From Anaerotignum faecicola (GTDB lineage: Bacteria > Bacillota > Clostridia > Lachnospirales > Anaerotignaceae): a stretch of DNA of 64,000 nt. Below the pieces are notes generated by a model. That model was not told the DNA's origin, ran no database searches, and worked only from the letters and a program-made list of their open reading frames with translations. A program made the position numbers and the translations under genes. The stretch covers positions 124,001-188,000 of the forward strand of contig NZ_BHVZ01000004.1 in the NCBI RefSeq assembly GCF_003865035.1, given 5' to 3'. Shown here piece after piece: positions 45,404-53,399 of this stretch (the stretch's first letter is position 1; each line of letters begins with the position of its first letter).

Positions 45404-46753
45404 TTACTGACCAAAGCTATTCTTCTTTTCTAATGCCAACCCAATCAATCGATCCGCCTGATCTGCCATGAATAGTGGAATGTTCAGCACATCATCGTCC
45501 AGTTTTAGATTGTCCAATGAGAAACGGATGCGGAGTTTGACCTTATCAGGGAACAGTTCCTTGAACTTCTTCATACTCTTGCTAGTTGTGTTGGCTTCGG
45601 ATTTAACCTCCACGGGGAAGATGTCGTTCTCCCGCTGAATGAGGAAATCCACCTCGTAAGGTGGGTTGTTCTGGCTCCAATAGCGGGGAACCACTTCAAA
45701 TTGCGTGATCAGGGTCTGCAGCACAAAGTTTTCAGTCAAAGCGCCCTTGAACTCGGTGAACAGGCGGTTGCCCTCTCCAAAGGCCGTGGGAGCCAGCTGT
45801 GCCAGACGGCGGAGCAGTCCCACATCTACCAAATAAATCTTGAAGGCAGACAAGTCATCGTAAGCTGCAATCGGCAGGCCGGGAGCTGAGCTGCGATAAA
45901 TTTTATGCACCAAACGGGCATCTACCAGCCATTGCAAGGCATCCTCGTACTCACGGGCTCGTGCGCCTTCCTTGACCACCTTATAGATAAACTTCTTGTT
46001 CTCCCTTGCCAGTTGAGAAGGAACAGACTTCCAAATCATTGAGATTTTCGGGAACTCGCTAAGATTAGGATGCTTGGCAAAATCACGCTCATAGGCTCCG
46101 ATGATTCCGGACAATGCTTCCTGCATGGCAGAAACATCCCGTGCCTCCGTCCACATCAATACCGGCTCCGGCATACCACCGGTAACATAGTACATTTTCA
46201 ATTTCTCATACAGCGGATTAAAGAACGCATCGGGAATCGGTTCAATGGTGTTTGCCGTTTCCAGATACTTTGCTAAGTTTTCATCACCGTTGGCAAGCAG
46301 AAATTCTGTGAAGGTCATCGGGTCAATCTGCATGAAGTTGACCTTGCCTACTGGGAAGGAAGATGGCTTCGCCAGAGCAATCCCCAACAGAGAACCGGCG
46401 CAGGCAACATGGTACTGCGGTGCATTCTCGCAGAAATACTTCATGGAGTTGATAACCTTCGGGCAGTCCTGTACCTCGTCAAAGATGATAAGGGTCTTTT
46501 CTGGCACGATCTTCTGACCGCTGGCCAGCATCAAATTTTGCAGGATACGGTCAACATCTTTTGTAGTTTCAAAGAATTGCTTATATTCTTCATTTTCATC
46601 GAAGTTAAAATAAGCTGTATTTTCATAATAACGCCTGCCGAACTCTTTCAGAATCCAAGTCTTACCCACCTGACGCACGCCCTTCAAGATTAACGGCTTG
46701 CGGTAGGGAGAATTCTTCCAATCCAGCAACTTTTTTAAGATAAATCGTTCCAT
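45404..46753 (-). CDS. DUF4143 AAA ATPase (intact copy)
   Basis: About 449 residues starting MERFILKKLLDWKN, with GAGGAG before ATG 46753. Walker A LKGVRQVGKTWILKEFG, Walker B TLIIFDEVQDCPKV, sensor-like CAGSLLGIALAKP. The C-terminal DUF4143 part ends in a PD-(D/E)xK-like site (YEVDFLIQ, then FPVEVKSEAN). It is the intact paralogue of the pseudogene at 30.6-31.9 kb. Role unknown; genes of this family are frequent on mobile DNA. Confidence 0.85.
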   Translation of the reverse strand: MERFILKKLLDWKNSPYRKPLILKGVRQVGKTWILKEFGRRYYENTAYFNFDENEEYKQFFETTKDVDRILQNLMLASGQKIVPEKTLIIFDEVQDCPKVINSMKYFCENAPQYHVACAGSLLGIALAKPSSFPVGKVNFMQIDPMTFTEFLLANGDENLAKYLETANTIEPIPDAFFNPLYEKLKMYYVTGGMPEPVLMWTEARDVSAMQEALSGIIGAYERDFAKHPNLSEFPKISMIWKSVPSQLARENKKFIYKVVKEGARAREYEDALQWLVDARLVHKIYRSSAPGLPIAAYDDLSAFKIYLVDVGLLRRLAQLAPTAFGEGNRLFTEFKGALTENFVLQTLITQFEVVPRYWSQNNPPYEVDFLIQRENDIFPVEVKSEANTTSKSMKKFKELFPDKVKLRIRFSLDNLKLDDDVLNIPLFMADQADRLIGLALEKKNSFGQ

Positions 46754-47080
46754 AGAATCACTCCTCACATTTTTATTGGAGTTTTATGCTTTATAATCAC
46801 ACTTTTATTATATGCGAAATCTATGAAAATTACAACCGAAATCACAAAATTATTAAAATTTAATGCTTATCAATCACACTTTTATATGAGATAGCGAAAA
46901 GATTTTCTACAATAAAGGCAGACCACAGCCTCAACATTAGTTATATTACATCTTATCATTCATGTTACATTCCGGATAGGAATGGATAAGATCAGTATCA
47001 CTATAATCAGTATTGTTACATTGTGCTTATGACAGTTCTTGAATTGTCATAAATACAATTCAAGAATTATCCCATCAAAG
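46754..47080. other. Intergenic stretch with an 11-bp inverted repeat
   Basis: No gene supported. At 47036-47066 an 11-base perfect inverted repeat (TTCTTGAATTG and its complement, nine-base spacer) could be an operator or hairpin. The remainder is AT-rich with several TATAAT-like hexamers but no clear promoter pair. Confidence 0.5.
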
Positions 47081-47086
47081 AAATAA

Positions 47087-47108
47087 GGCTGACCTGTTAC
47101 AGTCAGCC
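47087..47108 (-). terminator. Terminator of tnpV
   Basis: On the minus strand GGCTGAC and GTCAGCC arms with an eight-base loop are followed by TTATTT. It lies 25 bases after the tnpV stop codon. Confidence 0.65.
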
Positions 47109-47130
47109 CTAAGTAAAAACTCTATTTCTA

Positions 47131-47481
47131 TTAGCAGAAAATCAGTTCTGCATTAACCATTTCCTCTGCCTGCGCTTTCAGGCTATTCATGTGCTGTGCC
47201 CATACAAGCTGTTGAGTCGTCATGTCTGGAGCCGGATTTTTCTCCAGAAGTTCAGCCATTATCTGTTCCACTCTACAACGAGCAGTTTCGTCGATTTCCC
47301 ATAAGTGCGGGAATAAGGTTTCCGTCAGAATCATGTCATCCAAGAGTATTGGATTGTTTTCCGCAAGAAACGCCCTGCGCATCCTGCCATATTTTCCAAG
47401 CGGTTTATCACTTGTGTTGCTCAACTTAATATTAGGGATAAGATAATCACCGCAACGAGTATAAGTCAAATTCTGTGCCAT
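47131..47481 (-). CDS. tnpV: TnpV-like transposon protein
   Basis: 116 residues from MAQNLTYTRCGDYLIPNIKLSN; the site GGAGGAG before ATG 47481 fixes the start, and the longer frame upstream is not coding. The sequence (KYGRMRRAFLAENNPILLDDMIL, LWEIDETARCRVEQIMAELLEKNPAPD) is that of TnpV proteins of Tn4451-type mobilisable elements. The function is unknown even in well-known elements. It signals that parts of this island came in with such a transposon. Confidence 0.85.
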   Translation of the reverse strand: MAQNLTYTRCGDYLIPNIKLSNTSDKPLGKYGRMRRAFLAENNPILLDDMILTETLFPHLWEIDETARCRVEQIMAELLEKNPAPDMTTQQLVWAQHMNSLKAQAEEMVNAELIFC

Positions 47482-47515
47482 AGTCACTCCTCCAATCCGT
47501 TTTTCTCTTTCACCT

Positions 47516-48010
47516 TCATTGTAATGGATGTTCCCACAAAAGTGAAGTTTGTGGATTGGTCTCTTTGAGAGCAACACACATCTGATGATATACCTTTCGT
47601 GACGGTCTGCGATTGCCTTCTTCGATTTTATAGTAGTAGCTTGGTACAATCCCTATCCGTTCTGCAAAAGCCTTCTGTGACAGCCCCAGAGCCGTTCTAA
47701 CGCTCTTTAGCGCTTCGGTATAGGGTACAGAAAGGAAATGGGAGAAATCATCATAGAGTAAGGACGCTTCGATTTCCAAAACCTCTGCCAGCTTAATAGC
47801 TACATCATAAGGAATAGGGTGTTTTCCATTTTCATACATCACAACAGTTGATGGTACAATATCCAGCTTTTCCGCCAACTGTCTTGTTGTCATCTGTTTT
47901 CGCTGACGGTAGTACTTGAGATTGTCGCTCGGTAAGTTGGTCTTTGGCTTTTCTTCAAAAGGTATCGTTAAATGGAGTAACAGCTTGCCTTGATGAAATT
48001 CACACAACAA
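47516..48010 (-). CDS. Protein with two XRE helix-turn-helix domains
   Basis: Up to 164 residues. First helix-turn-helix at about 32-80 (YYRQRKQMTTRQLAEKLDIVPSTVVMYENGKHPIPYDVAIKLAEVL), second at about 100-150 (LGLSQKAFAERIGIVPSYYYKIEEGNRRPS). The first 25 residues overlap the preceding gene and may be the lost tail of that gene (TLLCEFHQG). The true start is uncertain. Probably the regulator of the DUF3990 module. Confidence 0.7.
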   Translation of the reverse strand: MLCEFHQGKLLLHLTIPFEEKPKTNLPSDNLKYYRQRKQMTTRQLAEKLDIVPSTVVMYENGKHPIPYDVAIKLAEVLEIEASLLYDDFSHFLSVPYTEALKSVRTALGLSQKAFAERIGIVPSYYYKIEEGNRRPSRKVYHQMCVALKETNPQTSLLWEHPLQ

Positions 48011-48630
48011 TGTGTGATTGAAAATACCATTGCAAAAGCAATTAAGTATTGTACCTGAGCTTTATTGATGTTCTTCTGCCGCTGTTCATACTGCTGAATT
48101 GTCCGAAGTGGAATGCCTGCCAATTCCGATAGTTCCTTTTGGCTTAAGCCTGCCTTTTGGCGACGTATTTTCAGATTTGTTTCTTTTTTTCGCTCTTTAT
48201 ACAGAACATTCATTGCATCGACAAACTGTCGGATATCCATTTCATGAAAAGGATGATACATACCCAATACCTCTTTGATTGGCACATACAGGTTCATCTC
48301 CGCAAAGGACATATCTGTTTCCCATTGATAATAAGCCAATGCCCAGCCTGTCCAGTATTCTTCACTCCGGTTGCTTGCATACATCGGTTTTATTCGTTCA
48401 TTTTCGATTCCCGAACATTCCAGAACCTTATATGCCAGTTCAACGCCCGACATTCCTACCAAAAGCTGAAAATCACCTTCTCCAAAGCGTTTTGCAATGC
48501 CTGAAGTAAGGAATAACTCCCAAAAGTCTCCGACTGCATATTTTAAATCATATACGGCAAAATCCAGCATCCGACCAAGTGCTGTTCTTGCTTTTTCCAG
48601 ATATACCTTATCGTAAGCGTGGATCATCAC
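47968..48630 (-). CDS. XRE-type partner of the DUF3990 protein (putative antitoxin)
   Basis: 220 residues. The N-terminal 120 residues are a helical DUF3791-like region (GDFQLLVGMSGVELAYKVLE), then an XRE helix-turn-helix (LKIRRQKAGLSQKELSELAGIPLRTIQQYEQRQKNINKAQVQYLIAFA). The tail MVFSITHCCVNF is unlike the family, whose members normally end with an LLE-type helix. Such an end (TLLCEF) is present in the neighbouring frame, so a frameshift near 48010 is likely. It overlaps the DUF3990 gene by 23 bases. Confidence 0.7.
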   Translation of the reverse strand: MMIHAYDKVYLEKARTALGRMLDFAVYDLKYAVGDFWELFLTSGIAKRFGEGDFQLLVGMSGVELAYKVLECSGIENERIKPMYASNRSEEYWTGWALAYYQWETDMSFAEMNLYVPIKEVLGMYHPFHEMDIRQFVDAMNVLYKERKKETNLKIRRQKAGLSQKELSELAGIPLRTIQQYEQRQKNINKAQVQYLIAFAMVFSITHCCVNFIKASCYSI

Positions 48631-49282
48631 TCGTCATCTCCTCATCTATAATCTGCGTAATGAAAATATCACCTTTCTGTCTCCTGTTTCTTTCTACATC
48701 AAAATATTCTCTGCGAGCACTTTTGTCTCGGAGCATTTTCTTCTGATACCATTCATCTGCAGCTGCGATTTCATATCCGCAAAATTGTAGCTTTGAAAAC
48801 GCCTTTTTACTTTTTAAAACAAATTGCTGTCCAAGTTTTTTTAAATACATTGCATGGTTCAACTGCCGGAAAGAAATGGTGCCATTGATAAAATCCTGTG
48901 CAAACGAAAAGTAGCTATTATCCGCACGATAACCGATAATCGCATCATACCGCTCATAATCAATAGAAAACTTATCTAAAATATACTCCTTTGCCTCAAG
49001 TGCCAGCCCGGAAGGAATATCAAACTCACGATTTTGCAAAAGGATTGCCAGCCAATGCAAAATGCAATACTGATCATCATTTAAATTTAAGATATCAAGA
49101 CCGTTACAATCCAATTCATAGCAGTTTGCATATCCGTCTGTATCCTTCTTTACGCCCCACTCTTTTGCCATGTCAATACTATCTGTGCAATAGAACCCCA
49201 GACCATAATCATTATATTTTTTCCTTTGCCCATAAATGGGCTTCTCAATTATCTTTTCGGAACCATGGTATAGCTTTCTCAT
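48608..49282 (-). CDS. DUF3990-family protein (putative ADP-ribosyltransferase-like toxin)
   Basis: 224 residues. MRKLYHGSEKIIEKPIYGQ, then NDYGLGFYCTDSIDMAKEWG, is the DUF3990 signature, related in pattern to RES/ADP-ribosyltransferase toxin folds (His-Gly, then Gly-x-Gly-Phe-Tyr). The internal YDAIIGYRADNSYFSFAQDFINGTISFRQ is typical too. It overlaps the XRE gene, a toxin-antitoxin-like layout. A broken shorter relative is at 27061-27308. Confidence 0.78.
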   Translation of the reverse strand: MRKLYHGSEKIIEKPIYGQRKKYNDYGLGFYCTDSIDMAKEWGVKKDTDGYANCYELDCNGLDILNLNDDQYCILHWLAILLQNREFDIPSGLALEAKEYILDKFSIDYERYDAIIGYRADNSYFSFAQDFINGTISFRQLNHAMYLKKLGQQFVLKSKKAFSKLQFCGYEIAAADEWYQKKMLRDKSARREYFDVERNRRQKGDIFITQIIDEEMTSDDPRLR

Positions 49283-49442
49283 TATTCATATTCCCTTCCT
49301 ACCTATAACTATACTCCTTTGGGAGTATAGTGTCAATAGAACGCACTGATTCCTTTTTACAAACTTGGTGGTTCGATTAGTGGCATTCGGATTATCCGCT
49401 ATGCTATAATAAGCCTACACAAAAAGAAATGAGGTGTTCAAT

Positions 49443-50081
49443 ATGAGTATTAGCGAAAAAAGACTCTCAACTACAGGAAGGCGAATGAAATATTGCCGGA
49501 AGATAGAAAAGCTTAAACTCTCTGAATTGGCAGATAAAATAGATGTACCCATTTTTATCCTGAAAAGCTACGAAACTGATAAAAAACAACTTCCCTATGA
49601 ATTGGCCCGCCGCATAGCCAATGTGCTGCACACAACCGCAGGCTATTTACTCGGTTGGGAAGCCGATCCGCTCCTTGATCCACTTTTGTCTGATATCTAC
49701 CGCCAAAAGACAAATGAAGAAGCGTTGCTTGATGATGAGTATGATGATGAACCATTTTCCGATATTGACGATGATTGGGACGAGGAAAATGAATCCATTT
49801 CATTATTTTATGAAATGATGTATAAAAGTGAAGAGGAGAAAGACGAAATCATAGAAACAGGAGCATTCAACGCCCATATCGCAGGCTATCTGATATATAC
49901 ACTACAACAATTAGGCTGTTCAGCAAGTACAATTACAAAGGCTCGCCAGCTGTTCTTTGACGAAATCGTTCCAAACATAACCGCCGAAACTGCCAGAGAG
50001 CTGGGTGAAGCTACGGAGCTCAACAAGTTAGATAGTATTCTCAATAAGAACAATGTTATCCATTTTCCAACCGAGGACTAA
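49443..50081 (+). CDS. XRE regulator with acidic C-terminal region
   Basis: 212 residues from ATG 49443 (GAGGTG seven bases upstream; the GTG at 49434 lies in the site). Helix-turn-helix at about 12-65 (MKYCRKIEKLKLSELADKIDVPIFILKSYETDKKQLPYELARRIANVL). An Asp/Glu-rich stretch follows (about 85-130) and a helical C-terminus. It is one of the few plus-strand genes. An extended -10 box TGCTATAAT at 49402-49410 precedes it. It may be divergent regulator of the DUF3990 module on its left. Confidence 0.78.
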   Translation: MSISEKRLSTTGRRMKYCRKIEKLKLSELADKIDVPIFILKSYETDKKQLPYELARRIANVLHTTAGYLLGWEADPLLDPLLSDIYRQKTNEEALLDDEYDDEPFSDIDDDWDEENESISLFYEMMYKSEEEKDEIIETGAFNAHIAGYLIYTLQQLGCSASTITKARQLFFDEIVPNITAETARELGEATELNKLDSILNKNNVIHFPTED

Positions 50082-50157
50082 TTTTGCTCCATAAATGTGC
50101 CGAAATAGAAATACAACATAAAAAATTCAATATTGTATTCCCGTTTCGGCACATAAA

Positions 50158-50186
50158 TTGATTTTTAGCATAATTTGTGCTATAAT
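50158..50186 (+). promoter_or_regulatory. Promoter of the plus-strand DUF4143 gene
   Basis: TTGATT, 17 bases, TATAAT, with the extended TG before the -10 box. It lies 30 bases before the start codon of the ATPase gene. Confidence 0.8.
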
Positions 50187-50215
50187 CGGAATACTATTTA
50201 TCGGAGGTGATTCCA

Positions 50216-51442
50216 TTGGTTGAGAGAAAAGAATATTTGGAACGATTGGCTCAATGGAAAGACGAGCAGGTAATCAAAGTAATAACCGGCATCAGACGTT
50301 GCGGTAAATCCACCCTGCTCCTGCAATATCAAGCATGGCTGAAAGCAAATGGGGTTTCTGCAGATCAGATTGTTTCTGTCAATTTTGAGGAACTGGAATA
50401 TGAGGAACTTCTGGACTATCGGAAATTATATGAATATCTCAAAAGTCACTTGTGCATCGGCAAAAAAACTTATATCTTTCTGGATGAAATTCAGAAGGTA
50501 GCCGCATTTGAAAAGGTAGTTGATAGTCTGTATGTTAAGCCGGATATTGATATATACATCACCGGTTCCAATGCGTATATGCTGTCCAGCGATTTGGCTA
50601 CTCTGCTGACCGGGCGATATGTTGAAATCAAAATGCTGCCCCTTTCTTTTAAGGAATTTCTTTCTATTACTGATATGGATACAGAACAAGGGCTTGCGGA
50701 GTACCTGCGTAACGGCGGTCTGCCATATATTGCTGTAATGAATCGTACTTCTGAAAAAGTAGAAACCTACTTGGAAGGAATCTACAATACCGTTATTGTA
50801 AAAGATATAGAAGATAGACAAGCCAGAAAAGAAAGTGATCCTTTCAAAAGAAAGATTACCGATATTGTGCTGCTGAAAACTATCGCAAAATATCTTGCCA
50901 GTGTAGCAGGTAATCCTGTTTCTATCAGGAGCATCACAAACTATTTAACTTCAAACGGCAGAAAACTATCTCCCAATACGGTGAGCGACTATGTAGATGC
51001 TTTAATAGAATCCTTTATTTTCTATCCTGCAGAACGGTTTGATATTGTCGGCAAACAGCTCTTAAAAGCAAACAGAAAATTATATATCGTAGACCTCGGT
51101 CTGCGTAATTATATTCTGCCACGCCAGAATTATGACCTTGGATTTTCTCTTGAAAACATTGTTTTCTTCGAGCTTCTTCGTAGAGGTTATAGAGTAATGA
51201 TTGGAAAAGTCGGAAACACAGAAGTGGATTTTGTTGCTGAAAAAAATGGTGTCTATAGCTATATTCAAGTTACTGCGGATATGACTGCAAAAGAAACTTT
51301 TGAGCGTGAACTCAAACCATTATCGAATATCAGAGACAACTACGAAAAAATTGTCCTTACCGCAGATCGTTTCACTCCCGGCAACTATAACGGCATACAG
51401 GTAAAATACCTTCCCGATTGGCTGCTTGGGAAAGATTCATAA
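50216..51442 (+). CDS. DUF4143 AAA ATPase, divergent type
   Basis: About 408 residues. Start TTG 50216 (VERKEYLERL) with GGAGG at good distance; a GTG at 50207 overlaps the site. Walker A KVITGIRRCGKSTLLLQ, Walker B TYIFLDEIQKV, and ITGSNAYMLSSDLATLLTGRYVEI typical of this branch. The C-terminal nuclease-like site is EVDFVAE then YIQVTAD, where the usual E-x-K is Q-x-T, so the PD-(D/E)xK site seems degenerate. It is transcribed alone on the plus strand, with its own promoter and terminator. Confidence 0.85.
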   Translation: MVERKEYLERLAQWKDEQVIKVITGIRRCGKSTLLLQYQAWLKANGVSADQIVSVNFEELEYEELLDYRKLYEYLKSHLCIGKKTYIFLDEIQKVAAFEKVVDSLYVKPDIDIYITGSNAYMLSSDLATLLTGRYVEIKMLPLSFKEFLSITDMDTEQGLAEYLRNGGLPYIAVMNRTSEKVETYLEGIYNTVIVKDIEDRQARKESDPFKRKITDIVLLKTIAKYLASVAGNPVSIRSITNYLTSNGRKLSPNTVSDYVDALIESFIFYPAERFDIVGKQLLKANRKLYIVDLGLRNYILPRQNYDLGFSLENIVFFELLRRGYRVMIGKVGNTEVDFVAEKNGVYSYIQVTADMTAKETFERELKPLSNIRDNYEKIVLTADRFTPGNYNGIQVKYLPDWLLGKDS

Positions 51443-51446
51443 ACAA

Positions 51447-51480
51447 AAAGAGTCTTGGATTCAAATTCTAAGACTCTTTT
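51447..51480 (+). terminator. Terminator of the plus-strand ATPase gene
   Basis: AAAAGAGTCTT pairs with AAGACTCTTTT around a loop containing GGATTCAAATTC. It begins four bases after the stop codon. The loop matches that of the terminator at 55005-55039, whose stem is different. Confidence 0.85.
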
Positions 51481-51574
51481 ATACCATTTTTTCATAAATT
51501 AAATCCTTTCGTTTGCCATAGGCGGAAACCCACTACCTTCAGGTGGTGGGAGGAGCCTTGTTAATCTTTAGCCA

Positions 51575-51979
51575 TTAACCCTGACTTTCAATATACTTTT
51601 GTATAGTCGCTGACGATACTTCTCCAATACTGCAAGCAAAGTATCCGTCTGACCAAAATATCCTTTTCTTCCAATACTGTTTAGACAGAAACGAACCATA
51701 CTTTTGCCATAGGCAATATGTTGTTTCTTGTTTTACAATCTTAACAATGTCACAAACCCTATCAGTCGTATCATAACTTATTAAGAAATGCATGTGGTCT
51801 TTGTCTGCTTCCATAGCGATTATTTCGTAGCCACGAGTATTGGGTATATCAAAAATCTTTTGCTTAACATCGTCAGCAATAGAACCTTTTAGTAGTTTCT
51901 TACGATATTTAGTTACAAGAACTATATGTACTTTTAGACTGTATTTTCGTCTGTTATGACGATTATATCTATTGTCCAT
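51575..51979 (-). CDS. tnpA: IS200-type Y1 HUH transposase TnpA
   Basis: 134 residues. The HUH metal site is His-Met-His in EADKDHMHFLIS, and the catalytic Tyr lies in ATIQKYIESQ near the C-terminus. Typical length for IS200/IS605 TnpA is 130-155. It peels out and pastes single-stranded DNA at subterminal hairpins. It starts near 51979 and diverges from tnpB. Confidence 0.9.
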   Translation of the reverse strand: MDNRYNRHNRRKYSLKVHIVLVTKYRKKLLKGSIADDVKQKIFDIPNTRGYEIIAMEADKDHMHFLISYDTTDRVCDIVKIVKQETTYCLWQKYGSFLSKQYWKKRIFWSDGYFACSIGEVSSATIQKYIESQG

Positions 51980-52062
51980 AGTCTACCTCTGATAATGATT
52001 GACTTTCACTATCTATTATTATATATTATATCTAGTGAAATATCAATGAAGGGAGTACATCT

Positions 52063-53220
52063 ATGGAACAGATGACTATAACCGCAAAAGTTCAAATAGC
52101 CGCTACTGATGCAGATAAAGTTTTGCTTGATGAAACTATGTCTGTTTATCGTGATGCCTGTAATTATGTTTCAGGCTATGTATTCCAAACTCATGATTTA
52201 AAGCAGTTTTCACTGAATAAAGTTTTGTATTCTACTCTAAGAGAAAAATTTGGTCTGAAATCGCAAATGGCTCAGTCCGTTTTGAAAACGGTCATTGCAA
52301 GATATAGAACTATTCTCGAAAATCAAAATAAATGGATACGACCAACCTTCAAGAAACCTCAGTATGATTTAGTTTGGAACAGAGATTATTCTTTAACGCA
52401 AAACTGTTTTTCTGTGAATACGCTGAATGGTCGTGTTAAACTGCCATATTTCGCTGAAGGTATGTCTAAATATTTTGACCACACAATCTATAGGTTTGGT
52501 ACAGCTAAGCTCACAAACAAACATGGCAAATATTATCTTTACATACCCGTAACTTATGATGTCGAAAAAAGTAATATTTCTGACATTTGTAATGTCGTAG
52601 GCATTGACAGAGGAATTAACTTCGTTGTTGCAACCTATGACAGTCATCACAAGTCTGGATTTGTTAGTGGAAAAGCTATCAAGCAGAAACGTGCTAATTA
52701 TTCCAAACTTCGTAAAGAACTCCAAATGCGACAAACTCCATCTTCAAGGCGAAGATTAAAAGCTATCGGTCATCGAGAAAACCGTTGGATGCAAGATGTG
52801 AACCATTGTGTATCAAAGGCACTTGTTGAGAATAACCCGAAGCACACACTCTTTGTATTAGAAGATTTATCGGGTATTCGTAATGCTACAGAGCGTGTCA
52901 AAACAAAAGACCGTTATGTTTCTGTGTCGTGGTCGTTCTATGATTTAGAACAGAAACTAATTTATAAGGCAAAGCAGAATCAATCTTCTGTAATTAAGGT
53001 AGACCCTCGTTATACAAGTCAATGTTGTCCTGTTTGTGGGCATACGGAAAAGTCTAACCGTAACAAGAAAATACATTTGTTTACTTGTAAAAACTGTGGC
53101 TATCAGTCCAATGATGACCGTATCGGAGCTATGAATCTGTATCGTATGGGAATAAACTATCTTTCTGATAGCCAGAGTACCAAAGAATCTAACGATTCTT
53201 ATACAGTTGCAACAGAGTAA
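52063..53220 (+). CDS. tnpB: RNA-guided nuclease TnpB
   Basis: 385 residues. RuvC-like catalytic residues: Asp in VVGIDRGINFVV, Glu in LFVLEDLSGIR, and Asp in SNDDRIGAMNLYR. A zinc ribbon (CCPVCGHTEKSNRNK, then CKNCGY) lies between. TnpB uses an omega RNA from the element's right end to cut the donor site and favour element retention. GGGAG lies before ATG 52063. It appears intact and active by motif. Confidence 0.92.
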   Translation: MEQMTITAKVQIAATDADKVLLDETMSVYRDACNYVSGYVFQTHDLKQFSLNKVLYSTLREKFGLKSQMAQSVLKTVIARYRTILENQNKWIRPTFKKPQYDLVWNRDYSLTQNCFSVNTLNGRVKLPYFAEGMSKYFDHTIYRFGTAKLTNKHGKYYLYIPVTYDVEKSNISDICNVVGIDRGINFVVATYDSHHKSGFVSGKAIKQKRANYSKLRKELQMRQTPSSRRRLKAIGHRENRWMQDVNHCVSKALVENNPKHTLFVLEDLSGIRNATERVKTKDRYVSVSWSFYDLEQKLIYKAKQNQSSVIKVDPRYTSQCCPVCGHTEKSNRNKKIHLFTCKNCGYQSNDDRIGAMNLYRMGINYLSDSQSTKESNDSYTVATE

Positions 53221-53368
53221 ACTTTGTTGCAAAGGGTGCTGTCAACCACCCTGCGATGTAACGCCACTTTAGATAGCGATATCTATTGAGATGAAAGGTC
53301 GGAGGCGTAAGCTGTTAGTACGACTGGGCAGTTACAAGCCCATGACCTTTAGGTCGTGGGTAGTTGAC
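53200..53368 (+). ncRNA. Predicted omega RNA of the TnpB element
   Basis: The 3' end of tnpB and the following noncoding stretch to the right end of the IS605 element carry G+C-rich hairpins and close with CCCATGACC/GGTCGTGGG. In this family the omega RNA scaffold is made from exactly this region and its guide starts just beyond the right end. Bounds are by analogy, not mapped. Confidence 0.6.
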
Positions 53369-53399
53369 TATGTATTATCTGTTATTTTACAGAAAATCC

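Larger units (their letters stand above)
51505..53368. mobile_element. IS200/IS605-family element with tnpA and tnpB
   Basis: Divergent tnpA (minus) and tnpB (plus) lie between subterminal hairpins: CCCACTACC/GGTGGTGGG on the left (about 51529-51550) and CCCATGACC/GGTCGTGGG on the right (about 53338-53362). There are no terminal inverted repeats, as expected for Y1 single-strand transposition. Both genes look complete. The exact ends are approximate. Confidence 0.88.
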
